A stretch of 64,000 bases of DNA from DAOULY01 sp034414595 (GCA_034414595.1 DAOULY010000016.1:248001-312000), one strand, 5' to 3'. Numbered from the stretch's first letter, positions 7,582 through 16,128 are shown. Notes: a model not told the origin generated them from the letters alone. Numbers and translations: made by a program.

Positions 7582-8599
7582 CTCCCTGGCGGAGGGCAAA
7601 GTGAGGTGCAGCCTCTGCCGTCGCCGTTGCCTCATCGAGGAGGAACTGCGGGGGTATTGCCGGGTCAGGGTGAACTCGGGGGGCAAGCTTTATTCTCTGG
7701 TCTATGGTGAGGTCGCCTCGCTTTCAATAAACCCCATAGAGAAAAAGCCAGTATTTCATTTCTTCCCCGGCAGCCGCTGGCTCTCCCTGGGCACGCTGGG
7801 CTGCAACTTCCGCTGCCCCGGATGTCAGAACTGGGAGCTATCTCATGCTGATATCGATGGGCAGAGCACCACTTTCCTCTCACCACGGGAGATGGTGGAA
7901 TTGGCACAGCAACATAACTGCCTCGGCATCTCCTGGACCTTCAATGAGCCCACTCTCTGGCTTGAATATACTTTGGATGGGGCCAAGCTGGCCAAAGAGC
8001 AGGGCCTCTATACCAACTATGTGACCAATGGCTATATGACCCCGGAGGCACTGGATCTCATCGGTCCCTATCTCGATGTATTTCGGGTCGATGTCAAGGG
8101 CTTCAGCAAGGCAGCCTACTATAGGCTGGCCAACATCGCCAACTTCACCGGGGTCCTGGAGATCACGAAGAGGGCCAAGGAAAAGTGGGGCATGCATGTG
8201 GAGGTGGTGACCAATGTCACTCCGGGTTATAACGATGATGAAGAGCAGCTCAGGGGAATTGCCTCTTGGATTTATCGTGAGCTTGGGGAAGGAACTCCAT
8301 GGCATGCGACCCGCTTCTACCCTCATCTCAAGCTGGCGCATGTCGAGCCTACCCCGGTAGCCATCCTGGAAAAGGCGCTGGAGATAGGACATCGGGAAGG
8401 TTTGCACTATGTTTATATAGGTAACGTTCCCGGTCATTCCAGTGAGAATACCTATTGTCATCAATGCGGTAGTCTGCTTATTCAGAGATACTGCTTCGAT
8501 ATCCTACAATACAATATAGAAGGGGGACGTTGCCGTTACTGCCAGGCGGTAATACCTGGGGTTTTCCCGCAAAAGGTTGGAACCTTGGTTGATTCTTGA
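7556..8599 (+). CDS. amrS: AmmeMemoRadiSam-type radical SAM enzyme
   Basis: About 347 residues. The radical SAM cluster motif CNFRCPGCQNW is near residue 85-94, of the CxxxCxxC form. An N-terminal cysteine-rich segment (CSLCRRRC, then GYC) and a C-terminal one (CHQCGSLL and CRYCQ) suggest extra metal sites. This matches the family called the radical SAM enzyme of the AmmeMemoRadiSam system, also related to pyruvate-formate-lyase activases; its biological substrate is unknown. The partner AMMECR1 and Memo genes are not in this window. Start codons GTG 7544, GTG 7553, ATG 7556 and ATG 7559 are all in frame; I chose 7556, next to GGGGAAGG. Confidence 0.85.
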   Translation: MMKKALLGNSLAEGKVRCSLCRRRCLIEEELRGYCRVRVNSGGKLYSLVYGEVASLSINPIEKKPVFHFFPGSRWLSLGTLGCNFRCPGCQNWELSHADIDGQSTTFLSPREMVELAQQHNCLGISWTFNEPTLWLEYTLDGAKLAKEQGLYTNYVTNGYMTPEALDLIGPYLDVFRVDVKGFSKAAYYRLANIANFTGVLEITKRAKEKWGMHVEVVTNVTPGYNDDEEQLRGIASWIYRELGEGTPWHATRFYPHLKLAHVEPTPVAILEKALEIGHREGLHYVYIGNVPGHSSENTYCHQCGSLLIQRYCFDILQYNIEGGRCRYCQAVIPGVFPQKVGTLVDS

Positions 8600-8624
8600 C
8601 TTTCACCTCGTCTGAGGCTATGCT
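8596..8624 (+). promoter_or_regulatory. Promoter for nadK
   Basis: TTGACT (8596-8601), 17-base spacer, TATGCT (8619-8624). The predicted start point near 8631 is about six bases before the GTG at 8637, so the leader is too short for a full Shine-Dalgarno. Confidence 0.55.
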
Positions 8625-8636
8625 TTAACTTGGTCA

Positions 8637-9455
8637 GTGAAGAAGGTCGGCATTCTGTTTCACCCCAAAAACACCCCTGCCGAGGCTTTGGCCCGTGACC
8701 TGGTGCAAAAGCTGGCTCATGTGGAAGCCGAGTTCTGGCTTTGTTCTGCATGGGATGAGGACAAGGCCAGGGAGATGGGACCGGGAACGGACCTGATCTT
8801 GAGCATCGGCGGGGATGGCACTATGTTGCGGGCAGCGCGTATCGTGGCTCCGTCATCTGTTCCCATCTTGGGTATAAATCTGGGCCATTTGGGTTTTCTG
8901 ACCGAGATCACGGCCCAGGATGCCGAAGCGAAGATACCGGATTTCCTCGCCGGGGCAGGATGGATCGATGAGCGAGCTATGCTTGAAGCTATGCTCCCCG
9001 CTCAAGAGAAGGCGTTCCGGGCCTTGAATGACGCGGTAGTGGCTCGGGCGGGAAGAGCTCGCGTGGTCCGTGTCCAGGTGACAGTCGCTCAGGAACCGTT
9101 GACGGTGTACAAGTGCGATGGGGTTATTGTAGCTACAGCTACTGGGAGCACCGGGTACTCTTTGGCAGCCGGTGGCCCGATCCTGCACCCGCAGGCAAAG
9201 GAGATCCTGCTGACTCCCGTGGCAGCCCACCTCAGTTTGGCTGTACCTCTGGTGTTACCATCGGACACGGAATTGGTGCTTGAGGTTCACACTGATGAGC
9301 AGGCCATGCTAAGCATCGATGGCCAGATCGAAGTCCAGTTGAATGATGGGGATGTAGTTAAGGTTAAACGCAGCCCCTATATTACTCGGTTTCTCCGCAC
9401 CCAACCATCCAACTTTTTCTATCGGACTTTGACTCAGAGACTGGACAGAAGGTAG
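8637..9455 (+). CDS. nadK: NAD kinase
   Basis: 272 residues, normal for bacterial NadK, which phosphorylates NAD+ to NADP+ with ATP or polyphosphate. GGDGTML is at 58-64 and contains the catalytic Asp. The second conserved block ALNDAVVAR (here ND replaces the common NE) is near 130, and the glycine-rich TATGSTGYSLAAGGP is near 166-180, followed by the C-terminal SIDGQ strand. The GTG start is set by the VGILFHP strand; no clear Shine-Dalgarno is present, in keeping with the very short predicted leader. It starts a small plus-strand unit with the acetyltransferase six bases downstream. Confidence 0.95.
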   Translation: MKKVGILFHPKNTPAEALARDLVQKLAHVEAEFWLCSAWDEDKAREMGPGTDLILSIGGDGTMLRAARIVAPSSVPILGINLGHLGFLTEITAQDAEAKIPDFLAGAGWIDERAMLEAMLPAQEKAFRALNDAVVARAGRARVVRVQVTVAQEPLTVYKCDGVIVATATGSTGYSLAAGGPILHPQAKEILLTPVAAHLSLAVPLVLPSDTELVLEVHTDEQAMLSIDGQIEVQLNDGDVVKVKRSPYITRFLRTQPSNFFYRTLTQRLDRR

Positions 9456-9461
9456 GAGGAG

Positions 9462-9914
9462 ATGGACATCGAACGGGCTCGAATCTCAGATGTACCTCAG
9501 ATGCATGCACTGATCAACCGCTCGGCCGATAAAGGGGACATGCTTCCCCGGCCTATGAGCGAACTCTACGAGAGCATCAGGGACTTTTTCGTGGCCAGAG
9601 ATGGTGCCGAGGTAGTGGCCTGTATCGCCCTTCATGTCATCTGGTCGGATCTGGCTGAGATAAAGGCCTTGGCGGTAGACGAAAATTGGCAAGACCAGGG
9701 CATTGGCGTTGCCTTAGTTCAGGCCTGCCTCGAGGAGGTAAGGAAGATGGAAATCCCCCGTCTCTTCTGCCTTACCTATAGGCCCGACTTCTTTGCCCGG
9801 TTTGGCTTCCGTTACAGCGATGTTATGGAGCTGCCGCGCAAGATCTGGGGCGAGTGTCAGCGGTGCCCTAAATTCCCCCACTGCGATGAAACAGCCATGG
9901 TCTTGGACCTTTGA
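9462..9914 (+). CDS. GNAT family N-acetyltransferase, ArgA-like
   Basis: 150 residues. A complete GNAT fold: RARISDVPQMHALI (strand 1 and helix 1), ALHVIWSDLAEIKALAVDE (strand 4), the acetyl-CoA-binding QDQGIGVALVQACLEE loop and helix, then FCLTYRPDFFARFGF. The last block (YRPDFFARFGF) and the C-terminal CPKFPHCDETAM with two cysteines resemble the stand-alone N-acetylglutamate synthase type (short ArgA) found in many bacteria. Arginine biosynthesis is therefore the best guess, but no arg genes are near. RBS GGAGGAG is just before the ATG. Confidence 0.75.
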   Translation: MDIERARISDVPQMHALINRSADKGDMLPRPMSELYESIRDFFVARDGAEVVACIALHVIWSDLAEIKALAVDENWQDQGIGVALVQACLEEVRKMEIPRLFCLTYRPDFFARFGFRYSDVMELPRKIWGECQRCPKFPHCDETAMVLDL

Positions 9915-9921
9915 GGGAAAG

Positions 9922-10452
9922 GTGACGGCGGAACCAACTATCGAGAGCGAGCTGATCTATCAAGGGCGTGTGGTCAATCTACGGGTCGATACCGTCGAGC
10001 TGGCCACTGGTCGGCAGACCAAGCGGGAGATTGTGGAACACGGAGCGTGCGCTGCTATCGTGGTCCTTGATTCCGAGCAAAACGTGGTCCTCGTCCGCCA
10101 GTATCGCAAGCCTGTGGAACGTTTGCTCTTGGAGGTCCCGGCTGGGGGAATCGATCCGGGAGAGGAGCCCATTGACTGCGCCCATCGTGAGCTTGAGGAG
10201 GAGACCGGCTATATTGCTCGGAACATGGAATACCTCGGTGGCTTCTACACCAGCCCTGGCTTCTGCACTGAATACATGCACCTGTTCTTAGCTACCGAGC
10301 TTCAGCAAAGCCAGCGGTCCCCGGACGCAGACGAAGACATAGAGATAGTCCACACCCCGCTATCCCATGTCCACGGACTGATTGCCTCGGGTCAAATATG
10401 CGATGCCAAGAGCATTGCCGGTCTGGTCAGGGTAATCTCGAGGAATCGATAG
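9922..10452 (+). CDS. Nudix hydrolase, probable ADP-ribose pyrophosphatase
   Basis: About 176 residues from the GTG at 9922, which has GAGG at a good distance; an in-frame ATG at 9886 would add 12 residues and overlap the acetyltransferase gene. The Nudix box runs GGIDPGE-x7-RELEEETGY (about residues 74-96) with all catalytic glutamates. The N-terminal strand with YQGRVVNLRVDTVEL and the C-terminal FYTSPGFCTEYMHLFLA are typical of ADP-sugar pyrophosphatases of the NudF type, which split ADP-ribose into AMP and ribose-5-phosphate. Placement after nadK fits NAD(H)-derivative turnover. Confidence 0.85.
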   Translation: MTAEPTIESELIYQGRVVNLRVDTVELATGRQTKREIVEHGACAAIVVLDSEQNVVLVRQYRKPVERLLLEVPAGGIDPGEEPIDCAHRELEEETGYIARNMEYLGGFYTSPGFCTEYMHLFLATELQQSQRSPDADEDIEIVHTPLSHVHGLIASGQICDAKSIAGLVRVISRNR

Positions 10453-10501
10453 GGAGCTGCATCGGGCCAGTTCCATTTCAGGACCTTTCCTTATTATAAG
10501 A

Positions 10502-11191
10502 TCACCCTTTCTTCCCTCGTGCTCTCTCCATCAGCTCTCGGACAAGCCACTTGCTCTTCACGTCCTCGGGCCAGCCGGGGTCGAAATCAGGGAAGTCTCT
10601 CATCAGCAACTCTTCCAGCAGCTCCGTCCAGGATACGCGCTTCGCCGATGGCATTTCTTCAGGAATTTTCCATTTTGGCCGTTTGCTTCGCTCCCGGCTG
10701 ACGACCGTTTTGGGACCACGCCCGACTCTCGATTTCGCCTCCAGGGGTGGCGAGAGCGAAATGCCTGCGTCTCTGGCCAGGGCCAGGAAAAGCGAGATGC
10801 ACTTGTCACACAATTGGCCCTTGGCTCCACGATTTCTGAAACACTCTTCTAATTGGCCCACGGTTGCTCTTTCCAGGTCTAAATTGCGGACTATCGGCTC
10901 ATAGGCTTTGCCAACTATGGCCTTGAGTTCAGTACGACGCTGGTCATCTCTGGAGTCAATAAATTGCTGCAACTTGTCTGTTGGCTCGTTATTGGAGCCT
11001 ATCAGTCCTAGGAAAGACAGCGTTGCCCTGGCCGTGGTCCTGGTACTGCCGGAGAACTTAAGGCTATCCCAGTAGCTCCGGTCAAATTGCGGGGGTAGGT
11101 ATTTGTCCAGGTTCTCTATCAGCTTGAGCCAGGTGGAATATGTCAGGTACGGTGGCAGCGGCCCTAGCTCTCTTATCCTGTTTGTGGCCAT
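10502..11191 (-). CDS. DUF5343 family protein (paralogue 2)
   Basis: 229 residues, same family and same length class as the protein at 646-1329. Shared landmarks are LPPYLTYSTW at the N-terminus, ATLSFLGLIGSNNEPT around residue 60 and a C-terminal helical segment ending LALARDAGISLSP. Here two cysteines (CDKC) stand where paralogue 1 has KKAT. The tail (about 150-229) is basic and lysine/arginine-rich, with RVGRGPK and ERSKRPKWK, which could contact nucleic acid. Function unknown. Convergent with the Nudix gene, no clear Shine-Dalgarno. Confidence 0.68.
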   Translation of the reverse strand: MATNRIRELGPLPPYLTYSTWLKLIENLDKYLPPQFDRSYWDSLKFSGSTRTTARATLSFLGLIGSNNEPTDKLQQFIDSRDDQRRTELKAIVGKAYEPIVRNLDLERATVGQLEECFRNRGAKGQLCDKCISLFLALARDAGISLSPPLEAKSRVGRGPKTVVSRERSKRPKWKIPEEMPSAKRVSWTELLEELLMRDFPDFDPGWPEDVKSKWLVRELMERARGKKG

Positions 11192-11429
11192 GTCCCCGAC
11201 CCCATTTTCAACTCATCGGTATTTTACCACTGTCCCGTTTTTTCGTCTATAGTCCCCCTTTTTGAATTGATGGACATACATTTGACACAGGGCCATATTG
11301 TATTTAATCTTAAAGCAGATTTCTCTGCCGTTTAGTCATGGCAATGTGAAATGAGGTCATAAGGGCGACTTTGTGGGATGCAGGCAGAGGAAAGCGCAGT
11401 CGGTTTTGGCGGAGTCTTAAGTATGAAAG
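11192..11429. other. Non-coding stretch between DUF5343 paralogue 2 and the inverted-repeat element
   Basis: AT-richer than its surroundings. No open frame with coding character, tRNA or clear promoter was seen. The two DUF5343-side features (TATAGA, TAAAAT) lack properly spaced -35 partners. Confidence 0.4.
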
Positions 11430-11595
11430 AGATAACTGACAGGCTGGGAGCAAGGGGTTTTTCCTTCCTCCTTTTCTCCTTGCCTGGAGGGTTTGTAGCT
11501 GGGGGTATTCCCGAAGACCCTTCTCCGAAGCTCTGGTGCTCTCTCCACCAAAGCTTCATCCAGTGAGTTGTCCCTCACCAGCCTGTCCGTTATCT
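11430..11595 (-). repeat. 166-bp inverted-repeat element, possible structured RNA at the end of the fumarase operon
   Basis: Eighteen-base arms at 11430-11447 and 11578-11595 are complementary with one mismatch. Between them, reading the minus strand, are four further hairpins in a row: TGAG/CTCA; GAAGCT-T-TGGTG with CACCA-G-AGCTTC around a seven-base loop; GGGT/ACCC; and GCAAGG/CCTTGC around a purine-rich 22-base loop containing AGGAGG. The T-G position in the second hairpin is a wobble pair only on the minus-strand RNA, the strand the fumarase operon is transcribed from. The fumB stop codon (11590-11592) lies inside the outer stem. It could be a 3'-UTR structure, an sRNA or a MITE-like element. 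Confidence 0.45.
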
Positions 11596-12156
11596 TGTAT
11601 CTTGAAGCAACTTCTGGTATTCGGCCTTACCTTCTTCGTAAAGATCACCGCCATAGATGTCATTGACCACGGTAACCGGGAAGTCTTGGACTTCGAGCTT
11701 GCGAATGGCCTCAGCACCTAAATCCTCGTAGGCCACCACCTCTGACTTCTTAATAGATTTGGCGATGAGAGCTCCGGCACCTCCAATGGCAGCGAAATAG
11801 ACCGCTTTGAATTGCTTCATGGCATCCTTAACCGATTGAGAGCGCGAGCCTTTTCCGATCATACCCTTGAGCCCGGCCTCCATTAGACGTGGAGAGTAGA
11901 CGTCCACGCGGCCGCTGGTGGTGGGACCAGCAGATCCAATAACCTGCCCCGGTTTGGCCGGTGATGGCCCCATATAGTATACTGTCTGTCCTGTGATATC
12001 AAAGGGTAGCTTTTCTCCCTTGTCCAGGGCCTCTATGAGCCTCTTATGAGCCGCATCCCGGGCCACATAGATGACACCGGTGAGTGAGACATTGTCTCCG
12101 GCCTTAAGGTCGGCAACAGCCTCGTCAGTTAAGGGCAGAGTGACTTTCTTCGGCAT
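11590..12156 (-). CDS. fumB: Fumarate hydratase class I, beta subunit
   Basis: 188 residues. This is the C-terminal (beta) half of the [4Fe-4S] class I fumarase, which interconverts fumarate and malate. Landmarks: KVTLPLTDEAVADLKAGD, LTGVIYVARDAAHKRL, GPTTSGRVDVYSPRLMEAGL, and IGGAGALIAKSIKKSEVV. Two-subunit class I fumarases are usual in strict anaerobes. Its alpha partner is encoded about 4 kb upstream (16125-16970) with four genes between, an unusual separation. Last gene of the operon; its final codons and stop overlap the arm of the inverted-repeat element. Confidence 0.92.
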   Translation of the reverse strand: MPKKVTLPLTDEAVADLKAGDNVSLTGVIYVARDAAHKRLIEALDKGEKLPFDITGQTVYYMGPSPAKPGQVIGSAGPTTSGRVDVYSPRLMEAGLKGMIGKGSRSQSVKDAMKQFKAVYFAAIGGAGALIAKSIKKSEVVAYEDLGAEAIRKLEVQDFPVTVVNDIYGGDLYEEGKAEYQKLLQDTR

Positions 12157-12159
12157 CGT

Positions 12160-13317
12160 TTACCCCCTCAGAATCTCTCTGGCAATGATGGCCCGTTGTA
12201 GCTCCAAAGCTTGACCGGCTGCGTCTGCTGATATCGCATTACGACACAGCTTCTCGATGGGCAAATCCCCGGCATATGCTGGTCCACCATGGAGCTGGGC
12301 TGCCAAGTTTGCTGCTTGTTCTAACATCCCGGCGGTGAAGACCTTAACCATGGCTGCATCGCGCCGGATATCCTCACCCTCATCCGCCTTACAGGCAGCG
12401 TAGTAGACCATGAGCCTTGCAGCCTGGGCATAGGTTGCCATATCGGCCAAGACCCGCTGGACATCCAGCCGCTCTGTGATGGGCTGACCAAAGGACTGCC
12501 AGTTCTTGGTATACTCTGCCGAGACCTCGAGCAACCTCTCCATAGCGCCCACAGCGCGGGCGCTTCTTATCAACCGCCTTGAGGGCAGCCACTTGGCTCC
12601 CAGTCGATAGGCGCCTCCCTCCTGGCCCAAAACGTTGGCCTCGGGCACGGAGCACTGGCTGAAGACCATGGTGATGGGCTCGATGGCTCGAGCGCGCCAG
12701 CCTGTTCTCTCGCCACCCCCAATAACGGTAACTCCGGGAGTATCTATATCCACAAGGAAGCAAGTCATCTTCGGCTCAGCTCGCTGTTCCCCATTGGTGA
12801 GAGCGAAGACCATAGCGAAGTCACCGGGATCGGCGACGGATGTTACCAACTTTTGCCCGTTGATAACATAGTGCGCATTCTCCTTTGCTGCTGTTGTCTT
12901 CATCGCTGTCGGGTGAGCTGTAGTGGGCTCGAGTAGGGCAATCGAGCCTTGCCTTTGCCCCTCGATGACCGGGAGCAGGTATCGCTCCTTCTGCTCTTCA
13001 TTACATTCAAAGAGGAGAGGGGTCACATCGCCGAACTGGAAGGGGACGATGGTCTTGGCCAGCTCCTCCTCCACCAGGCAGAGACCGAGCACCGGAAGGT
13101 CTAAGCCGCCAAGCTCCTCCGGAACGTTCAAGCTCCAAAAGCCCATCTTCTTAGCTGTCTGAGTTAGCCTTTCCCGTTCCTCATCTGGCAGGGTCACCCT
13201 GGCGTCGGTGGGCTCTCGGCCCAGGATCTCCCGCTCCAGAGGGATTAGTTCCTTCTTGACGAAGTCCCTCGCCGTTGTCTGTACCATCTTAAGCTCTTCA
13301 GGTATTTCAAAGTCCAT
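12160..13317 (-). CDS. Acyl-CoA dehydrogenase
   Basis: 385 residues, the full three-domain FAD-dependent acyl-CoA dehydrogenase: N-terminal helices (residues 1-115, with GFWSLNVPEELGG), middle beta domain (120-225, with TTAHPTAM and NGQKLVTS) and the C-terminal helical bundle with QPITERLDVQRVLADMA near 270 and LHGGPAYAGDLPIEKLCRNA near 345. The catalytic base position near the C-terminus cannot be assigned confidently. Substrate unknown; membership in a C4-dicarboxylate operon would suit a short-chain acyl-CoA. Four bases before fumB, so co-transcribed. Confidence 0.9.
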   Translation of the reverse strand: MDFEIPEELKMVQTTARDFVKKELIPLEREILGREPTDARVTLPDEERERLTQTAKKMGFWSLNVPEELGGLDLPVLGLCLVEEELAKTIVPFQFGDVTPLLFECNEEQKERYLLPVIEGQRQGSIALLEPTTAHPTAMKTTAAKENAHYVINGQKLVTSVADPGDFAMVFALTNGEQRAEPKMTCFLVDIDTPGVTVIGGGERTGWRARAIEPITMVFSQCSVPEANVLGQEGGAYRLGAKWLPSRRLIRSARAVGAMERLLEVSAEYTKNWQSFGQPITERLDVQRVLADMATYAQAARLMVYYAACKADEGEDIRRDAAMVKVFTAGMLEQAANLAAQLHGGPAYAGDLPIEKLCRNAISADAAGQALELQRAIIAREILRG

Positions 13318-13332
13318 GCTGGCACCTTCTAT

Positions 13333-13785
13333 TCAGCCCTGCTCTAATGCTTCCTCGAGGAACAGGTCGAGGTCTGACTCCTGATCATCACCGATGCGAG
13401 CCTCCAATCTTGACATAACCTCAATAACTCGACGATTCACTATGTAGTACTTGATAGTGGTATCCACTTGAGGGCAAGCGAGCACGCAGGCGTAGCACCG
13501 GTCGCAATCCTCGGCGACGATGGTCTCCAAAGCCATTGACGTTCGCTGCTCTGTCTTCTCCCGTCGCGCTGGCTCACGGCCTAACACCGGACAGATGTCG
13601 ATGCAATTGCCACATCCAAGACAAGCTTTGGTGCCTGCGATATCCTCACTGAGATACAGCGTATGGGCTGGAGAGAAACCACTGGATAGCAAGCGGCATC
13701 TGGCCACTGGAGGTGTCTTGCTATCCAGAATGGCGTTCAGAATTCCCTCTATGGCATTTACGTCTACTTGAATACGCTGTGGCAT
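13333..13785 (-). CDS. Di-[4Fe-4S] ferredoxin-like subunit
   Basis: 150 residues from the ATG at 13785, which has AGGAGG seven bases before it (a GTG at 13803 overlaps the previous gene but lacks a site). Two cysteine clusters, CLGCGNCIDICP and CDRCYACVLACP, each fit one [4Fe-4S] cluster. The arrangement resembles the HdrC-like or SdhE-like Fe-S proteins that pair with fumarate reductase-type flavoproteins. Placed directly after the flavoprotein gene, it likely passes electrons to or from that subunit. No membrane segment. Confidence 0.8.
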   Translation of the reverse strand: MPQRIQVDVNAIEGILNAILDSKTPPVARCRLLSSGFSPAHTLYLSEDIAGTKACLGCGNCIDICPVLGREPARREKTEQRTSMALETIVAEDCDRCYACVLACPQVDTTIKYYIVNRRVIEVMSRLEARIGDDQESDLDLFLEEALEQG

Positions 13786-13799
13786 TCGACCTCCTGAGT

Positions 13800-15437
13800 T
13801 CACCGTGCCAGTACTGGGCCCCAGGCCAGCGAGGCTACCTTGCCGTGCCTGGTATAATCGGGAAGCAGCAGAGGCGACGACGGTCTTTCTTCCAGGCCTG
13901 CTTCCTTGAGCTGGCTCTGCCAGCGGCGCACGTGGTCCAGAGTCAATTGACCTAACTCGGTCTCCTTGGCTCGATCAGCAGCTGCTTTTCCTGCTCTACG
14001 TCCAAAGACGAATATATCGAGCGTGGAGTTGCCCATGAGCCGGTTCCTGCCATGTACTCCCCCCGAGACCTCGCCGGCGGCGAAGAGATTGGGCACGGTG
14101 GTCCTGCTCTGGGCATCGATCAGGATACCTCCGTTTTGATAGTGGAGTGTAGGGTAGGTAAATACTGGCTCCTTGCTCATATCGATGCCGAAACGCTGAA
14201 ACTGGCGGAACATGGCTGGCAATTCCCGCTGAATGGTTCCCGGCCCACGCAGTATCTCGATCATTGGTGCATCCAGCCAAACACCCGGCTGCCCCGTGGA
14301 TGTGATCAAGCCAAGATGGCGTTCCTGACACTCCCGGATTATTGCCGAGGCTACTGCGTCTCGCGTATCCAGGGGATGGACGAACTGCTCTCCCTCGGCA
14401 TTGACCAGTTGGGCTCCAAGACTTCTCACCTTCTCCGTGACCAGCTGGCCCACGATTTGCTCTGGATAGGCAACCCCAGTGGGGTGGTATTGCATTGTAT
14501 CCATAAAGACCAACTTGGCGCCTACCCGGTAGCACAAGACCAATCCATCAGCGGTGGCCCCATAGTGATTGGTGGTGGGGAAGCCCTGATAGTGCAAACG
14601 TCCTCCGCCACCGGTGGCCATGACCGTGGTCTTGGCCCGAACCAGGCTCATCTCATTGGTCTCCAGGTTCATCAAAATGGCCCCGGCCACTTGTCCCGTG
14701 TCGTCCATGACCAGTTCCAGGACCGGGGAAAACTCCAGCACGTTTATGCCGCGGTTCCAGATCTCATCGCGCACCACGCGCATCTCCTCGAGGCCAGTGT
14801 AATCTCGGGCGGAATGCATCCTTTTCCGAGAGGTCCCGCCTCCGCTCTCGGTGTGTAACGTGCCATCTGGCTCCTTGTCCCAGATTAGACCCAGTGACTC
14901 CAGCCACTGAACCACAGAAGGGGCATCGCGCACCAGAGCTTCAACTAACTCAGGGATGTTGGTGAAGCCGCCGCCACCTATGGCGTCGAGGTAGTGCAAC
15001 GCGGGTGAATCATTTGGCTTGGTCGCTGCCTGAGTTCCCCCCTGAGCTCCCACGGTGTTAGCATCACCCAGACGCAGCTTGGTTACCAGCAGGACACTGG
15101 CTCCGTTTTCCTGAGCCAGAAGCGCTGTTGCTGCCCCAGCACCACCCCCCCCGATGACCAGGACATCGACATCGTAGTCTATGGCCTCCAGATCTATGAT
15201 ATCCGGGTCCACCCTGCTATTACCTTCGAGCATGTCGGCGAGCTCGTTAGGGGTGCGGTCTCCCTTGTTGGGCCCGGCCTTGAGCTCGCGCATCCCTCCA
15301 GTGATGAAATCGGGATGAAAGTGCTCCAACAAGGACCTCTTGTCCTCATCGCTGAGGCGAGGATAAACCTCTTTCAACCTTCGTTCTCTTGTTGCTTCAA
15401 CCTTGGTGATGCTCTCTTGCAGGTCAGGTGGATACAT
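13800..15437 (-). CDS. Flavoprotein subunit of a fumarate reductase/succinate dehydrogenase-like enzyme
   Basis: 545 residues. An FAD-binding Rossmann start VLVIGGGGAGAATALLA sits after an unusual 90-residue N-terminal extension. Active-site blocks HPTGVAYPEQ, LVTEKVRSLGAQLVNAEGEQF and PTLHYQNGGILID match the capping and catalytic regions of fumarate reductases and L-aspartate oxidases, and FAAGEVSGGVHGRNRLMGNS closes the FAD site. The histidine that covalently holds FAD in canonical SdhA/FrdA (SHT motif) is replaced: here the segment reads ANTVGAQGG, so FAD is probably non-covalent. RBS GAGGAGG precedes the ATG. Sits between the two Fe-S subunits. The physiological direction and substrate are not proven. 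Confidence 0.85.
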   Translation of the reverse strand: MYPPDLQESITKVEATRERRLKEVYPRLSDEDKRSLLEHFHPDFITGGMRELKAGPNKGDRTPNELADMLEGNSRVDPDIIDLEAIDYDVDVLVIGGGGAGAATALLAQENGASVLLVTKLRLGDANTVGAQGGTQAATKPNDSPALHYLDAIGGGGFTNIPELVEALVRDAPSVVQWLESLGLIWDKEPDGTLHTESGGGTSRKRMHSARDYTGLEEMRVVRDEIWNRGINVLEFSPVLELVMDDTGQVAGAILMNLETNEMSLVRAKTTVMATGGGGRLHYQGFPTTNHYGATADGLVLCYRVGAKLVFMDTMQYHPTGVAYPEQIVGQLVTEKVRSLGAQLVNAEGEQFVHPLDTRDAVASAIIRECQERHLGLITSTGQPGVWLDAPMIEILRGPGTIQRELPAMFRQFQRFGIDMSKEPVFTYPTLHYQNGGILIDAQSRTTVPNLFAAGEVSGGVHGRNRLMGNSTLDIFVFGRRAGKAAADRAKETELGQLTLDHVRRWQSQLKEAGLEERPSSPLLLPDYTRHGKVASLAWGPVLAR

Positions 15438-15447
15438 ATTGACCTCC

Positions 15448-16128
15448 TCAGGTCTCGATGTCGCGCTCGCTGTAGCGGCGGCGTAGCTCAGCCTGAGACA
15501 TCTCTTTTAACTCCGCCAGCTCGGTATCAAATTTGCTGCTTTCGATCTCAGCAACTCTTTGCTCAAGGTGCTCTGATTTTGGGGCCAGATAGCGGCCATA
15601 TAGACGGCGGCAGAGCAAAGCTATATTGTATTGCACTATCCCGGCGGGGCATCTGGCAGCACACAAGCCGCACATAACACAATCAAACGACTTCTTGGCC
15701 ACTTCGGCCATGTCACCTCGAAGGGCATCGGCGATATACCACATGACCTCGAGTTCTTGGGGACAACTTTTAGTACAGGTGTTACAACCAAGACACTTGA
15801 TCAGGTCAGGGTAGAGCTCAAGCACCTGCTCCACAGTGGTCTCAAGTTCCGTGAGCTGATACACGGCCTTCTCCGCCGGGAAGAAGGGAATCTGGGCCAG
15901 GTACATTCCGGGCTCGATAACCGTCTGACAGGCGAGGCCGTATTTCAACTCGGGGTCTCCCTTGACCCGGTAGATGGTGGCGCAAGCGCCGCAGAAACCA
16001 CCGCGGCAGCCTACACCACGGATGAGCTGGTAGCCGGCGTATTCCAGGGCCTTCATGATGGTCAGTCCCTCTGGAACCTGGTAGCGCTTGCCTAAGATGT
16101 AGATATCAACCATATCCTGAGCCATCAT
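15448..16128 (-). CDS. Iron-sulfur subunit (SdhB/FrdB-like, [2Fe-2S] plus [4Fe-4S])
   Basis: 226 residues. N-terminal ferredoxin fold with GVGCRGGFCGACATIYR followed by a later Cys (LACQT), giving a plant-type [2Fe-2S] site. The C-terminal part has CLGCNTCTKSCP and CVMCGLCAARCPAG, two four-cysteine motifs. This is the SdhB/FrdB plan but with full 4Fe-type cysteines. It begins with ATG overlapping the fumA stop (ATGA), an arrangement that couples translation; an ATG at 16113 is an alternative start. With the flavoprotein and the 150-residue Fe-S protein it would make a three-subunit soluble enzyme: no cytochrome b or membrane anchor is encoded nearby. Confidence 0.85.
   Translation of the reverse strand: MMAQDMVDIYILGKRYQVPEGLTIMKALEYAGYQLIRGVGCRGGFCGACATIYRVKGDPELKYGLACQTVIEPGMYLAQIPFFPAEKAVYQLTELETTVEQVLELYPDLIKCLGCNTCTKSCPQELEVMWYIADALRGDMAEVAKKSFDCVMCGLCAARCPAGIVQYNIALLCRRLYGRYLAPKSEHLEQRVAEIESSKFDTELAELKEMSQAELRRRYSERDIET

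Noticed and set aside
11332..11566. Overlapping frames on both strands in the inverted-repeat region
   Set aside because: They are explained by the inverted repeat; composition is not protein-like and neither has a ribosome site.
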